Assembly (NCBI GenBank): GCA_942492055.1
Contig: CALODP010000002.1
Location: forward strand, 597,553 to 661,552
Reading direction: 5' to 3'
DNA length: 64,000 nt
Origin: CALODP01 sp942492055
GTDB lineage: Bacteria > Bacteroidota > Ignavibacteria > Ignavibacteriales > Melioribacteraceae
Program-made: the position numbers and the translations under genes
Shown here: one piece after another, positions 28,073-37,844 of the stretch
How the letters are laid out: each line of letters begins with the position of its first letter
How positions within the stretch are numbered: position 1 is the stretch's first letter
The notes under the pieces: model-generated
What the model saw: the letters and a program-made list of their open reading frames with translations, nothing else
Told to the model about the DNA's origin: nothing
Database searches by the model: none

Positions 28073-29338
28073 TTGGATAAATTTGTAATAAATGGCGGGA
28101 AAGTTTTATCGGGAAAAGTTGAAGTAAGTGGCGCCAAAAATGCCGCCTTGGCAATCATGCCTGCTTGTCTTTTAAGTAGTGGTGAGAACAGGTTGACAAA
28201 CGTACCCGAGGTGAATGACATTTTTACGATGGGGAAGTTACTCAGTCAGTTAGGAGTGGAGACAAACTTCACTGAACATGAATTGGTAATCAACGCTACT
28301 AATGTTGAGAGTCAGGTTGCGCCATACGAACATGTAAAAAAGATGAGAGCTTCCGTTTATGTACTCGGTCCGTTGCTTACCAGATTCGGTTACGCCAAAG
28401 TATCTCTTCCGGGGGGATGTGCATGGGGACCACGTCCTATTAATCTTCATCTTGAAGCTATGAAGAAGTTGGGAGCAGACATCCAGCTTGTGGAAGGATA
28501 TGTAGTGGCACGCACGAAGAAACTTCACGGAGCAAAGCTGAACTTTGATGTCTCATCAGTGGGAGCAACCGGTAATGCTCTTATGGCTGCAGTCCTAGCA
28601 AAGGGGAGCACGCTCTTGACCAATGCGGCTATCGAGCCGGAGATTACACATCTGGCAGAGTTCCTGGTTCAGATGGGAGCACACATAGATGGGATAGGGA
28701 CTTCTTCCATTGAGATAGAAGGAGTTGATGAACTAAAGGGAAGTGATATAAGGATAATAGGGGACAGAATAGAAGCGGGCACTTTGCTTATAGCAGCAGC
28801 TATGACTAAAGGGAAAATTGAGTTGGAATATCCTGAGTATGAGCATATCGATTCTGTTATCGGGAAGCTTGAAGATAGCGGAGCTAAGATTATTAAAAAT
28901 AAAGAAGTTATCAGTATCGACGCATCTGATTTGTATCCGAAAAGTATAGATGTAACTACATCTATTTATCCCGGTTTCCCAACTGATATGCAAGCTCAAT
29001 GGACAGCCTATATGGCGCTTGCTCAGGGAACTGCGAAGGTAACAGATAACATATATCTCGATCGTTTTAAGCATGTCCCCGAGTTGAATCGTTTGGGAGC
29101 ACGCATCGAAAATATCCAAAACAGTGCTGTAATAGAAGGGGTAAATGAACTCAAGGGAGCAAAGGTAATGTCGACCGATTTACGAGCCAGCGCTTCTCTG
29201 GTATTAGCAGGATTGGCAGCTCGTGGGACGACAGAGGTGCTCCGAATTTATCATCTTGATCGTGGGTATCAGAGAATAGAAGAGAAGCTTACCAAACTGG
29301 GAGCAGATATAACCCGCGTTCAAACTAACGAGTTTTAA
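28073..29338 (+). CDS. murA: UDP-N-acetylglucosamine 1-carboxyvinyltransferase
   Basis: MurA adds enolpyruvate to UDP-GlcNAc, the first committed step of peptidoglycan synthesis. I chose the TTG at 28073, which gives the usual N-terminus MDKFVINGGKVLSGKVEVSG and 421 residues. A CGGAG ribosome site lies 5 bases upstream. An ATG at 28022 would add 17 residues and overlap the kinase gene. SGAKNA holds the conserved Lys22. The catalytic Cys is present as Cys116 in GGCAWGPRP, so it should be fosfomycin sensitive. Placement directly after a membrane kinase suggests coordinated control of wall synthesis, but this is an inference. Confidence 0.93.
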   Translation: MDKFVINGGKVLSGKVEVSGAKNAALAIMPACLLSSGENRLTNVPEVNDIFTMGKLLSQLGVETNFTEHELVINATNVESQVAPYEHVKKMRASVYVLGPLLTRFGYAKVSLPGGCAWGPRPINLHLEAMKKLGADIQLVEGYVVARTKKLHGAKLNFDVSSVGATGNALMAAVLAKGSTLLTNAAIEPEITHLAEFLVQMGAHIDGIGTSSIEIEGVDELKGSDIRIIGDRIEAGTLLIAAAMTKGKIELEYPEYEHIDSVIGKLEDSGAKIIKNKEVISIDASDLYPKSIDVTTSIYPGFPTDMQAQWTAYMALAQGTAKVTDNIYLDRFKHVPELNRLGARIENIQNSAVIEGVNELKGAKVMSTDLRASASLVLAGLAARGTTEVLRIYHLDRGYQRIEEKLTKLGADITRVQTNEF

Positions 29339-29350
29339 TCGATCATAATT

Positions 29351-31555
29351 ATGAAAAAAAATTATTTTATCCTCCCCAATATTTTGTTGGGGATAGTTCT
29401 TTCCATAAGCTTTGTAATGACACTCTTACCTCTAACCAATGTTATAGGTTACGAGGTAAGTGTCATAAATTCCATCTTACTTTTTATTAGTGCCGGTATT
29501 TCTTCGGTTTGGTTTTTGAGAAAATATATCGGTCACAATCCTTTTCCTTTAATCATATTCAGGCATAGATATTTCTATATTTCTCTCTTGGTTTTGCCCC
29601 TTTTTATTTCACTTTTTGATAATGTTTTTTTCGGAATTTGTCCTGTTGATAGCGGAGTTCTCTATTATCCGGTGATCACATTTCCGGCCTTCATGTTGGG
29701 ACTTGCGACCGGATATTTTTCCTATTGGATTTCGAAAAAGTATGCCTACATTTACTTCTTTTTACTCTTCGCAATCTGCGTCTTGATTCCGATAATTGAG
29801 GTCTATTTTTTACCTCAATTATACTTCTATAATCCTGTGATAGGCTTCTTCCCCGGAACCATTTATGACGAGGATATTCCTATTGATATGAAGTTTATTT
29901 TGTATCGATTATTCTGGGTTGTTATTTCCTTTTATGCCATAAAGTATTTGCCGATTAAAGGGAACAAATTGAAGTTAAGAAGAAGGATTATCGGAGGAGC
30001 AATTGCACTAAGCGGTGTGATCTTTTTCTTGCTTAAACCATCGTTCGGATTGGCAACAAATACCGATAGAATTGAGAACGAATTGAACCGTAAAATAGAG
30101 ACGGAACACTTTGAAATATTTTGTAGCGAAAAGCTAACCGAGAACGAAATTCATTCGCAAATTCTACATCATGAGTTCTATTTTGAGCAACTTAAAGAGC
30201 AACTGAAATTTGAGCCGAAGATGAAAATTGTTTCCTTTGTATTTGACAATAGGGAACAGAAGAGACGGCTATTCGGAGCTGGAAACGCAGATGTTGCCAA
30301 ACCCTGGTTATGCCAGATTTATACTCAGCGAGATAGTTATGATACTTCTCTAAAGCATGAGATGGCTCACGCTTTTTCCGGTGAAATCGGAACAACTATT
30401 TTCAAGGTTGCGGATGGTTTTAATCCTGCTATGATAGAGGGTTTCGCTATGGCTTTGGAGAATAACTACAACGGAAATGATATTCATTACATGGCTTCAA
30501 TTGCGGAACAATGCGGATACAAGTTCCCGATTTCCCAACTCTTTGAGGGGGCTTCTTTCTTCGGTAATGTATCTTCGTTATCCTATATATCCGCCGGTTC
30601 TTTTGTCAAATATATCGGGGATCAATATGGATTTGATAAGGTTGCTAAGCTCTATTCCGATCTCGATTTTGAGAAGATTATAGGAAGGCCTGTAATGGAA
30701 TTGGAAGCCGAATACGAAAGTTTTTTAGGGGACAACAAGACCAAAGTTGATTCTGCAACCGCTCAGTTATATTTCGGGAGATTACCCATCTTTAAGAAAG
30801 TTTGTGCCCGTTATGCTGCCAATCGATTAAAGGAAGCTTATGCGAAATATCATGAAGAAAGGTATTCGGATGCCAAAGAAATCTTTTCCGAGATTTATGA
30901 GTATTCCGGCAATTATTCTTCGTTATTAGGGTTGTTTAGAACGCTGGAAAAGCTTGGTGAAGATCGAAAAGGGATGCTTATTCTTGAGAAAGAAATCGGG
31001 AAATTTGAGAAGTCATCTTATTTCTTTAATCTGGAACTTCGACTGGCAGATAGCTACATCAAAAATAATATGCCTCAAAACGGAAGAGCTTTATTGGAAA
31101 ATTTGGTTTTACAAAAGCCAAATAGCTACTACACAAATCTCGCGTTGACAAGACTTATGTTGCTTGAAAAGGGGATTTCGGAGACCCAAAAGTATCTGAC
31201 CGGGAGTTATTATGATCGGTATGAAATGTTAAAAGGCTACTTGGAATCGGAAGAACAGTTCTATTTAGTACCGTTATTAAAAAATCTATCGGAGGCTTTG
31301 ATAGAGAATCCGAAGGAATTTTATTCTTTATTAGATAACAGAATAAATTGGGAAAGAATATCCGATCCGGAAATATTAATGACGGTTTCTAAGTATATGA
31401 AGGATAATCTTTGTTTGGAAGAAGCATTTTTTACAGCGAATTTGGCTGTTAATAGAGGTAATGGAAAGAATAACGAAGAAATTTTTGTTGAAAACAAAAA
31501 AAAGATCGAATGGTTTAGTAAATTTAAAGAGCAAATTTTTTCGAATGTGAAATAG
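29351..31555 (+). CDS. polytopic membrane protein with gluzincin protease motif and TPR tail
   Basis: The first ~230 residues contain about six or seven hydrophobic segments. The following soluble region has H336EMAH340 and, 22 residues later, Glu363 in MIEGFAMALE. This HExxH plus Glu arrangement is that of gluzincin zinc peptidases of the MA clan. From about residue 490 the sequence turns into TPR-like helical pairs (KEAYAKYHEERYSDAKEIFS). It begins 12 bases after murA and may share its transcript. The substrate is unknown. The coexistence of all three parts in one protein is unusual. Confidence 0.75.
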   Translation: MKKNYFILPNILLGIVLSISFVMTLLPLTNVIGYEVSVINSILLFISAGISSVWFLRKYIGHNPFPLIIFRHRYFYISLLVLPLFISLFDNVFFGICPVDSGVLYYPVITFPAFMLGLATGYFSYWISKKYAYIYFFLLFAICVLIPIIEVYFLPQLYFYNPVIGFFPGTIYDEDIPIDMKFILYRLFWVVISFYAIKYLPIKGNKLKLRRRIIGGAIALSGVIFFLLKPSFGLATNTDRIENELNRKIETEHFEIFCSEKLTENEIHSQILHHEFYFEQLKEQLKFEPKMKIVSFVFDNREQKRRLFGAGNADVAKPWLCQIYTQRDSYDTSLKHEMAHAFSGEIGTTIFKVADGFNPAMIEGFAMALENNYNGNDIHYMASIAEQCGYKFPISQLFEGASFFGNVSSLSYISAGSFVKYIGDQYGFDKVAKLYSDLDFEKIIGRPVMELEAEYESFLGDNKTKVDSATAQLYFGRLPIFKKVCARYAANRLKEAYAKYHEERYSDAKEIFSEIYEYSGNYSSLLGLFRTLEKLGEDRKGMLILEKEIGKFEKSSYFFNLELRLADSYIKNNMPQNGRALLENLVLQKPNSYYTNLALTRLMLLEKGISETQKYLTGSYYDRYEMLKGYLESEEQFYLVPLLKNLSEALIENPKEFYSLLDNRINWERISDPEILMTVSKYMKDNLCLEEAFFTANLAVNRGNGKNNEEIFVENKKKIEWFSKFKEQIFSNVK

Positions 31556-32968
31556 TTGGTAAATGAATTGATTGATTTTAAAGAGCACCTTAAAGATATA
31601 GAGTTTTTGAAAGTTGGATCGGAAACCGCCGCAAAACTGGGATTTGAGTTTTTCATTGTAGGCGGATATGTCAGAGATATTATCCTCGGGCGTAATATTA
31701 AAGAAATAGATTTTCTTGTAATTGGGGATGGCCCCGAATTCGCCAGAGAATTTGCCGCAGCTTTGGGTATTAATGATATAGTGATATATAAAACTTACGG
31801 AACAGCTCAGTTTCGGTATGATAACCTGGAGCTTGAGTTTGTCGGGGCGCGAAAGGAATCTTATAATCGGGATAGCAGAAACCCAATTGTTGAGGTTGGT
31901 AGCTTTGAGGATGATATTAATAGAAGAGATTTTACCATAAACGCTCTTGCCGTATCCTTAAATAAAGATAGCTACGGTGAGTTGATAGATTCTTTCAACG
32001 GAGTGGAGGATATGGAGAAACAGATTATCCGTACTCCTTTAAATCCCATGGAGACATTCGATGACGATCCTCTCAGAATAATGAGAGCTTTCAGATTTGC
32101 TTCCCAATTAGGATTCAGGGTCACGGATGAAGTAATGGAAGCCGCAAATAAGCTTGCAGAAAGATTGAAAATTATCTCACAAGAGAGAATTACCGATGAA
32201 TTTCTGAAGATTCTTGGCTCTCCAAAGCCATCAGTTGGTTTGAAACTATTATATGATAGCGAGGTTATGAAAGTAATCTTCCCTGAAGTTTCGGAGTTGG
32301 CGGGGGTAGATCAGCGAAAAGATTTTCACCATAAGGATGTATTCTATCACACAATGCAAGTGATAGATAATGTGGCATTGAGTTCCGATAATCTATGGCT
32401 ACGTTTTGCCGCTTTGGTACATGATATAGCCAAACCTGCCACGAAGAAATTTATTGACGGAATCGGATGGTCTTTTCACGGGCATGAAGAGATCGGGGCT
32501 AGAATGGTAAAACGGTTTTTCAAGAGAATGAAACTTCCTTATAATAAGCTCCCTTATGTTGAAAAGCTTGTTCGATTGCATCTTCGCCCAATTGCTTTGG
32601 TTGATGACGGAGTTACCGATTCCGCGATTAGAAGAATGGTTGTAGCTATCGATGAGGATTTGGAAGATTTGATTACTCTTTGTCGAGCCGATATAACTAG
32701 CAAAAATCCGGATAAAGTTGCCAAGTACCTGATGAACTATGAAATTGTTATGGGGAAAGTCCGTGATGTAAAAGAAAGAGATGCTCTGCGTGCTTTTCAA
32801 TCTCCCGTAAGTGGAAAAGAGATAATGGACGTTTGTGGTTTGAAGCCTTCGAAAAAAGTAGGAGAAATTAAAACCGCAATCGAAGAGGCGATATTGGAGG
32901 GGAAAATAGGTAACAATTACGAAGAAGCATACGAATATCTAATCAAGATAAAAGGGGATTACCTTTAG
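31556..32968 (+). CDS. CCA-adding enzyme / poly(A) polymerase family protein with HD domain
   Basis: The N-terminal nucleotidyltransferase domain shows FFIVGGYVRDIILGR followed by IKEIDFLVIGD, which supplies the metal-binding acidic pair, and later RRDFTINALAVSL and DDDPLRIMRAFRFASQLGF, the family signature. A C-terminal HD domain has LVHDIAKP. Such proteins repair or add the CCA end of tRNAs; the tRNA-Leu(CAA) in this window lacks an encoded CCA, so the activity is needed. The frame opens directly after the previous stop codon. The start is uncertain: TTG at 31556 or 31568, both without a clear ribosome site. Confidence 0.88.
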   Translation: MVNELIDFKEHLKDIEFLKVGSETAAKLGFEFFIVGGYVRDIILGRNIKEIDFLVIGDGPEFAREFAAALGINDIVIYKTYGTAQFRYDNLELEFVGARKESYNRDSRNPIVEVGSFEDDINRRDFTINALAVSLNKDSYGELIDSFNGVEDMEKQIIRTPLNPMETFDDDPLRIMRAFRFASQLGFRVTDEVMEAANKLAERLKIISQERITDEFLKILGSPKPSVGLKLLYDSEVMKVIFPEVSELAGVDQRKDFHHKDVFYHTMQVIDNVALSSDNLWLRFAALVHDIAKPATKKFIDGIGWSFHGHEEIGARMVKRFFKRMKLPYNKLPYVEKLVRLHLRPIALVDDGVTDSAIRRMVVAIDEDLEDLITLCRADITSKNPDKVAKYLMNYEIVMGKVRDVKERDALRAFQSPVSGKEIMDVCGLKPSKKVGEIKTAIEEAILEGKIGNNYEEAYEYLIKIKGDYL

Positions 32969-33150
32969 GATTAAGGTGATTTCCTTCCTTTATGGAATAT
33001 TCCTACCGATTTAACTGTCTAAAAAAGAACATTAAGAAAAAAATCTTTGTTTTAAGATGTAACTTTTCCGGGGGGTTATCCGTCCTAAGTAGCAGTTGTA
33101 AAGAAAATTGTTACATCAATACTCAATCTTGTTATCACAAGGAGACTCTA

Positions 33151-34497
33151 ATGAAAAAATATCTCGCCTTATTGATGCTTGTAATGTTTAGCGGTTCTGT
33201 TTTGGCGCAGACCAAGATTACTTTAGACGAGGCAATCAAAATTGCACTGCAAAGGAATTCAAATCTTATTAAATCTGAAAATAGCTTGGAAGGAAATAAA
33301 GCCGGTGTTAAAAGCGCTTACGGTGATCTTCTTCCCGACTTAAAAGTTGGTGGAACTTATAACTGGAGGAGAAACACATCTGAGGTGGATGTTCTTGATA
33401 ATACCGGCAACCCTACCGGGAAGACAGAGGATGTTACTGCCGAATCAAGAAGTCATAGTTTGAGTGCCGGTGGTGGAATAACACTCTTTAACGGTTTGGC
33501 AAATTTTGCGAATATTTCAAAAGCAGAAAATGATCTGGAGACTGCCAGATACAATCTTGAAAAATTAAAACAAGATATCGTTCAGTCTACCAGTGAGCTT
33601 TTTTACGCTGTATTAAAATCAGAAGCTATTATGAAAGTAAGAACAGAGAATGTAAAATTTAACAGAAAGCAACTTGAGCAGATTCAAGAAAAGAATAAGT
33701 TGGGTTCAGTTGCGGTTGCTGATGTTTACGCTCAGCAATATCAGTTGGGTAACGCGGAGTTACAATTAATTAATGCGGAAAATGCTCTGGATCAGGCGAA
33801 AAACAGATTACTTGATTATCTGGCCTTGGATGTATTGGCAGAATATGAAATTTTGTCTCCTTTCGGGGAAGAAGAAGTGATAGATACGGAAAGATATTTG
33901 AAAGATTTTAATGCATTGTCCGATTTGGTTGGGGAAGCATTGAAGAAAAGAGCTGATTACAAAGGACAAAAGCTTGCTCTGAAGAGTGCAGACAAGGGGA
34001 TTACTATTGCAAGAAGCGGTTATCTTCCTTCCTTGACCGGAAGTTACGGTTATTCGACAAACGCTGGAAGCGCTTCTGAACTTTTCGATAGCAAAACATT
34101 AACCCTTGGATTGAATCTCAATATTCCTATTTTTTCCAATTGGAACACAGAATCAAATGTTCAGATGGCGGAAATAAAATATCTTAATACCCAAGAAGAT
34201 TTGAAAGCTTTGGAAAGAACAATTAAGATAGAAGTTAAGCAAGGTTATCAGGATCTTATGGCAGCCAAAAAGGCGCTAGATGTGGCTATGAAAAATGTTA
34301 CTTCCGCAGAGGAAAACAGAAGAATTAATAATGAAAGATATAGCTTGGGATCAAGTACTATCTTGGATGTGTTACAATCAGACAGGGATTACCAGGAATC
34401 TTTGAAAAATCGTATTGAATCGGAATATACTTTCTATACGGCTAAAGATATCCTAATGAACGCTATTGGTAAACTAGATCATAAAAATTATGAATAA
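33151..34497 (+). CDS. TolC-family outer membrane efflux protein
   Basis: The 448-residue product starts with a signal peptide (MKKYLALLMLVMFSGSVLAQ) and then TLDEAIKIALQRNSN, the classic TolC/OEP entry. Two long coiled-coil and beta-strand repeats follow (SLSAGGGITLFNG, then LTLGLNLNIPIFSNW). It forms the outer membrane channel for the exporter encoded downstream. The frame is open upstream to 32992, but the ATG at 33151 has an AAGGAG ribosome site 6 bases upstream and the signal peptide. It opens a five-gene operon. The 180 bases upstream probably hold its promoter. Confidence 0.92.
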   Translation: MKKYLALLMLVMFSGSVLAQTKITLDEAIKIALQRNSNLIKSENSLEGNKAGVKSAYGDLLPDLKVGGTYNWRRNTSEVDVLDNTGNPTGKTEDVTAESRSHSLSAGGGITLFNGLANFANISKAENDLETARYNLEKLKQDIVQSTSELFYAVLKSEAIMKVRTENVKFNRKQLEQIQEKNKLGSVAVADVYAQQYQLGNAELQLINAENALDQAKNRLLDYLALDVLAEYEILSPFGEEEVIDTERYLKDFNALSDLVGEALKKRADYKGQKLALKSADKGITIARSGYLPSLTGSYGYSTNAGSASELFDSKTLTLGLNLNIPIFSNWNTESNVQMAEIKYLNTQEDLKALERTIKIEVKQGYQDLMAAKKALDVAMKNVTSAEENRRINNERYSLGSSTILDVLQSDRDYQESLKNRIESEYTFYTAKDILMNAIGKLDHKNYE

Positions 34498-34520
34498 ATT
34501 GTCTTAAGGAGACTATAGTA

Positions 34521-35813
34521 ATGGCTACGAGAAATCAAAAAAAATCTAAAAAGAAAATATTCATTTTTGGTGGTTTGGGATTGTTGCTTGTTGTGGTTTT
34601 GGCTTTGACATTTTCAGGTGGAGATAAGGAAAATATAATCTCCGTTCAAACCGAAGATGTTCAGAAACGTACGATTACTCAAGTAGTTTCTGCAACAGGG
34701 AAAATTCATCCGGAATACCAGGTTGTGTTGCGCCCAGAGGTTAACGGCGAAATTGTAAATCTTCCAGTTGAAGAGGGAGATATGGTTAAGAAAGGACAAT
34801 TGCTTGTACGCATTAAACCGGAACAATATACAGCCCAAAGAGACAGAGCAAGAGCAAGTCACGAATCGAGCCAGGCTACTCTCAAGATTCGCGAGGCGGC
34901 TTTGGAAAAAGTGAAATCGGAGTATAATAGAATAAAAGGATTATTCGCTAAGGGATTGGCGAGTGAGCAAGAGTTGGAAGCAGCAAAATCCAATTACTTA
35001 CAGAACGAAGGTTCTTATGAATCTCAGATCGCTTCTGTAAAGCAAGCAAAGGCTGCATTGAAGGAAGCTCAAGAGCAATTGGATAAGACAGAGATTTATT
35101 CTCCTATAGACGGCACGGTTACTTCTTTGAATGTCGAATTAAGTGAACGTGTAATGGGTAGCTCTTTCAGTGTCGGTACTCATATTATGACAGTAGCCGA
35201 TCTATCCAAAATGGAAGCAAGAGTTGAAGTGGATGAGAATGATGTTGTTTTAGTTTCTGTAGGTGATACTACTCGTGTTGAGATCGACGCTTTCGGAGAT
35301 AAGAAATTCTTAGGCGCGGTTAGCCAGATTGGTAATAGCGCACAAACTACCGGTGCCGGAACTCAGGATGAAGTAGTTAACTTCGAAGTGAGAATCAGAT
35401 TATTGGAATTGGATTCCAAAATTCGTCCGGGAATGTCTTGCGATACGGACATTGAGACTGAGACACGAGAAAATGTTATTGCGGTTCCTATCCAGTCTGT
35501 TACGGCAAGAATAGATAAAAAAGAGGATGGACCTGAGGGAGAGGAAAACGGTAAGAAAGTGAAAAGAGAAAAACCACAGGAAGTTGTTTTCTTAGCTGAC
35601 GGTAATAAAGCAAAGAAAATAGAAGTTTCCACCGGAATTAGTGATGATAATTATATCGAGATAAAGAGCGGATTAGAAGGTGGCGAAAAAGTAGTAAGTG
35701 GTCCTTACAGAGCTATTTCGAAAGAAATAGAAGAGGGCTCTACCTTGATGATTCCAAAGGATAAAAAAGAGGAAAAAAAGGAAGAGAAGAAAGAAGAACA
35801 AAAAGAAGCCTAA
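34521..35813 (+). CDS. MacA-like periplasmic adaptor (HlyD/RND family)
   Basis: The 430-residue protein has one N-terminal membrane anchor (about residues 11-29), a lipoyl-like half at VVLRPEVNGEIVNLPVEEGD, a coiled-coil hairpin (about 100-180) and the second lipoyl half EIYSPIDGTVTSLNVELSE. A beta-barrel and membrane-proximal region follow. It ends in a highly charged tail of KKEE repeats not usual for MacA. The adaptor would link the TolC-like channel to the ABC transporter genes that follow. It lies 23 bases after the channel gene and has a GGAG ribosome site. Confidence 0.9.
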   Translation: MATRNQKKSKKKIFIFGGLGLLLVVVLALTFSGGDKENIISVQTEDVQKRTITQVVSATGKIHPEYQVVLRPEVNGEIVNLPVEEGDMVKKGQLLVRIKPEQYTAQRDRARASHESSQATLKIREAALEKVKSEYNRIKGLFAKGLASEQELEAAKSNYLQNEGSYESQIASVKQAKAALKEAQEQLDKTEIYSPIDGTVTSLNVELSERVMGSSFSVGTHIMTVADLSKMEARVEVDENDVVLVSVGDTTRVEIDAFGDKKFLGAVSQIGNSAQTTGAGTQDEVVNFEVRIRLLELDSKIRPGMSCDTDIETETRENVIAVPIQSVTARIDKKEDGPEGEENGKKVKREKPQEVVFLADGNKAKKIEVSTGISDDNYIEIKSGLEGGEKVVSGPYRAISKEIEEGSTLMIPKDKKEEKKEEKKEEQKEA

Positions 35814-35867
35814 ATAATGCTTAGTTTTGTAGAAAACGAATTTCAAAATAATAAGTTCGGAAACGAT

Positions 35868-36599
35868 ATGAATATCATCACAATTGAACATATAGCAAAG
35901 ATTTACCAGGTAGGCTCCGAAGAGGTTCACGCTTTGGCGGATGTATCTCTTCGAATTGATAAAAACGAGTATGTAGCTATCATGGGGCCTTCAGGTTCGG
36001 GAAAATCGACTCTTATGAATATCCTCGGGTGTCTTGATACTCCTTCCAGAGGTCTTTACGATTTCAAAGGACATAATGTTAGCAATATGAATGACAATGA
36101 ACTTGCTCAGATCAGAAACAGAGAAATCGGGTTTGTGTTTCAGACTTTCAATTTGCTCCCACGTTCCGACGCGCTCCATAATGTAGAGCTTCCTTTGATA
36201 TACGCCGGTGTCGGTAATGCCGAAAGAAAAGAGAGAGCGGCCGAAGCCTTGGAAAATGTCGGTCTTGCGGATCGTATGCACCATAAGCCAAGTGAGCTTT
36301 CCGGCGGACAGCGTCAGAGAGTTGCAGTCGCAAGAGCTTTGGTTACGAATCCTTCGATTATTCTTGCGGACGAGCCGACCGGTAACCTGGATACCAAAAC
36401 CGGAGAGGATATTATGCGCCTTTTCCACGATATTCATGAAAAGGGAAATACCATTATTCTGGTGACACACGAAGAAGATATTGCAAGTCATTCTAAAAGA
36501 GTAATAAGATTACGTGACGGTTTAATTGAAAGGGATGAGCCTGTATCGAACAGATTTATTCCTCAAAAAAGAACTGTTGAACAGGTAATCGGGGGTTAA
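35868..36599 (+). CDS. ABC transporter ATPase, MacB/LolD type
   Basis: The 243-residue ATPase has Walker A GPSGSGKST, signature LSGGQRQRVAVARAL, Walker B IILADEPTGNLD and switch His in LVTHEE. The region after Walker A and the spacing are those of the MacB/LolD/FtsE subfamily. It works with the two permeases downstream. The frame is open up to 35817, but the ATG at 35868 gives the expected beginning MNIITIEHIAKIYQVG. The gene follows the adaptor and precedes two FtsX-like permeases. Confidence 0.93.
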   Translation: MNIITIEHIAKIYQVGSEEVHALADVSLRIDKNEYVAIMGPSGSGKSTLMNILGCLDTPSRGLYDFKGHNVSNMNDNELAQIRNREIGFVFQTFNLLPRSDALHNVELPLIYAGVGNAERKERAAEALENVGLADRMHHKPSELSGGQRQRVAVARALVTNPSIILADEPTGNLDTKTGEDIMRLFHDIHEKGNTIILVTHEEDIASHSKRVIRLRDGLIERDEPVSNRFIPQKRTVEQVIGG

Positions 36600-36602
36600 G
36601 CT

Positions 36603-37844
36603 ATGGGTAGCTATCTTTTCGAATTGAAAGAGGGGCTGTTGATTTCTCTGAAAGCTATCAGAGCCAACAAAGTAAGATCGATTCTTACTACACTCGGTAT
36701 TATTATCGGTGTTACTTCGGTTGTGCTTATGTCTACGGCTATTAAGGGGATCGACCAGTCTTTCCAGACCGGTGTGGCATCTTTGGGAAGCGACAACCTT
36801 TACATCGACAAATGGGAATGGTTTAATAACGACGTACCCTGGTGGGAGATAAGGAATCGTAAAAACCTGGAGATGGAACATTATCAGAGATATAAAGAGC
36901 TCGCCAAGCTTCCGACTGCGGTTGCTCCAACTTTGTGGACACGACAGACTATTAAACACGAAGAAAAATCTCTTGAGTTCGTATTCACACAGGGAACTAC
37001 GAACGAATATATTAGCACTACAAATCTCGATTTCGAGGAAGGCCGCTTCTTTAATGCTTTGGAAAGTAACGCGGGGCGTAATGTAGCGGTGCTTGGTAGC
37101 GAGATTCATAAAAAGCTGTTCCCGAACGGGGGAGCTTTGGGTAGCCATGTTAAGATAAAAGGAATCAAATTCAAAGTTGTTGGAGTGTTGCAAGAACAAG
37201 GGAGTTGGGTAATGGGGGATTTCAATCCCGATAACCAGGTCTTTGTTCCTATCGAAACAACATTTAAATATTTCCAGCGACATAGAGGAAGAAGTATTAC
37301 CATAAACGTCCGCGCGCCTAATAGCCAGATGGTTGAAGAGACCAAAGAAGAGGCGGTAGGGATAATGAGAAAAGTAAGAGGCTTAAAATATGATGAGAAG
37401 AATGATTTCTCAATAAATCAGCAGGAAGGGCTTCTTAACGAAATCAATAGTACTGTCGGGGTTATTCAGATTGCCGGACTACTCATTACCGGATTAGCTC
37501 TTTTCGTTGGGGCGATAGGTATTATGAATATCATGTTTGTATCTGTTAAGGAAAGAACTCGCGAAATAGGTATCAGAAAAGCCATTGGCGCTAAGAAAAG
37601 ATCTATTCTGGGGCAGTTTATTTTGGAGGCCGCTATTATTTGCCTGATCGGTGGTATGATAGGACTGTTATTCGCGGTGTTGGGTAGTATGATTATCGCT
37701 CAATTCGATTTTCCTGTTACTGTTTCGGTCGACGCGGTGATCTTAGCGATAGTAATATCAATAATAACCGGGATTCTATCCGGATTTGCTCCTGCTTATC
37801 AAGCATCCAAAATGGATCCTGTAGACGCGTTGAGGTATGAATAA
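36603..37844 (+). CDS. MacB-like ABC transporter permease (1)
   Basis: The 413-residue protein has the MacB permease plan: one membrane helix near the N-terminus (IRANKVRSILTTLGIIIGV), a ~220-residue periplasmic domain and three C-terminal helices of the FtsX domain, with the motif VKERTREIGIRKAIGAKK before the last two. It ends in the typical DPVDALRYE. It starts 3 bases after the ATPase gene and overlaps the second permease as TAATG. Two different permease genes suggest a heterodimer. Confidence 0.92.
   Translation: MGSYLFELKEGLLISLKAIRANKVRSILTTLGIIIGVTSVVLMSTAIKGIDQSFQTGVASLGSDNLYIDKWEWFNNDVPWWEIRNRKNLEMEHYQRYKELAKLPTAVAPTLWTRQTIKHEEKSLEFVFTQGTTNEYISTTNLDFEEGRFFNALESNAGRNVAVLGSEIHKKLFPNGGALGSHVKIKGIKFKVVGVLQEQGSWVMGDFNPDNQVFVPIETTFKYFQRHRGRSITINVRAPNSQMVEETKEEAVGIMRKVRGLKYDEKNDFSINQQEGLLNEINSTVGVIQIAGLLITGLALFVGAIGIMNIMFVSVKERTREIGIRKAIGAKKRSILGQFILEAAIICLIGGMIGLLFAVLGSMIIAQFDFPVTVSVDAVILAIVISIITGILSGFAPAYQASKMDPVDALRYE

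Noticed and set aside
36522..37283. 253-codon minus-strand frame opposite the first MacB-like permease
   Set aside because: It is a shadow of a well-supported permease gene and has no family resemblance.
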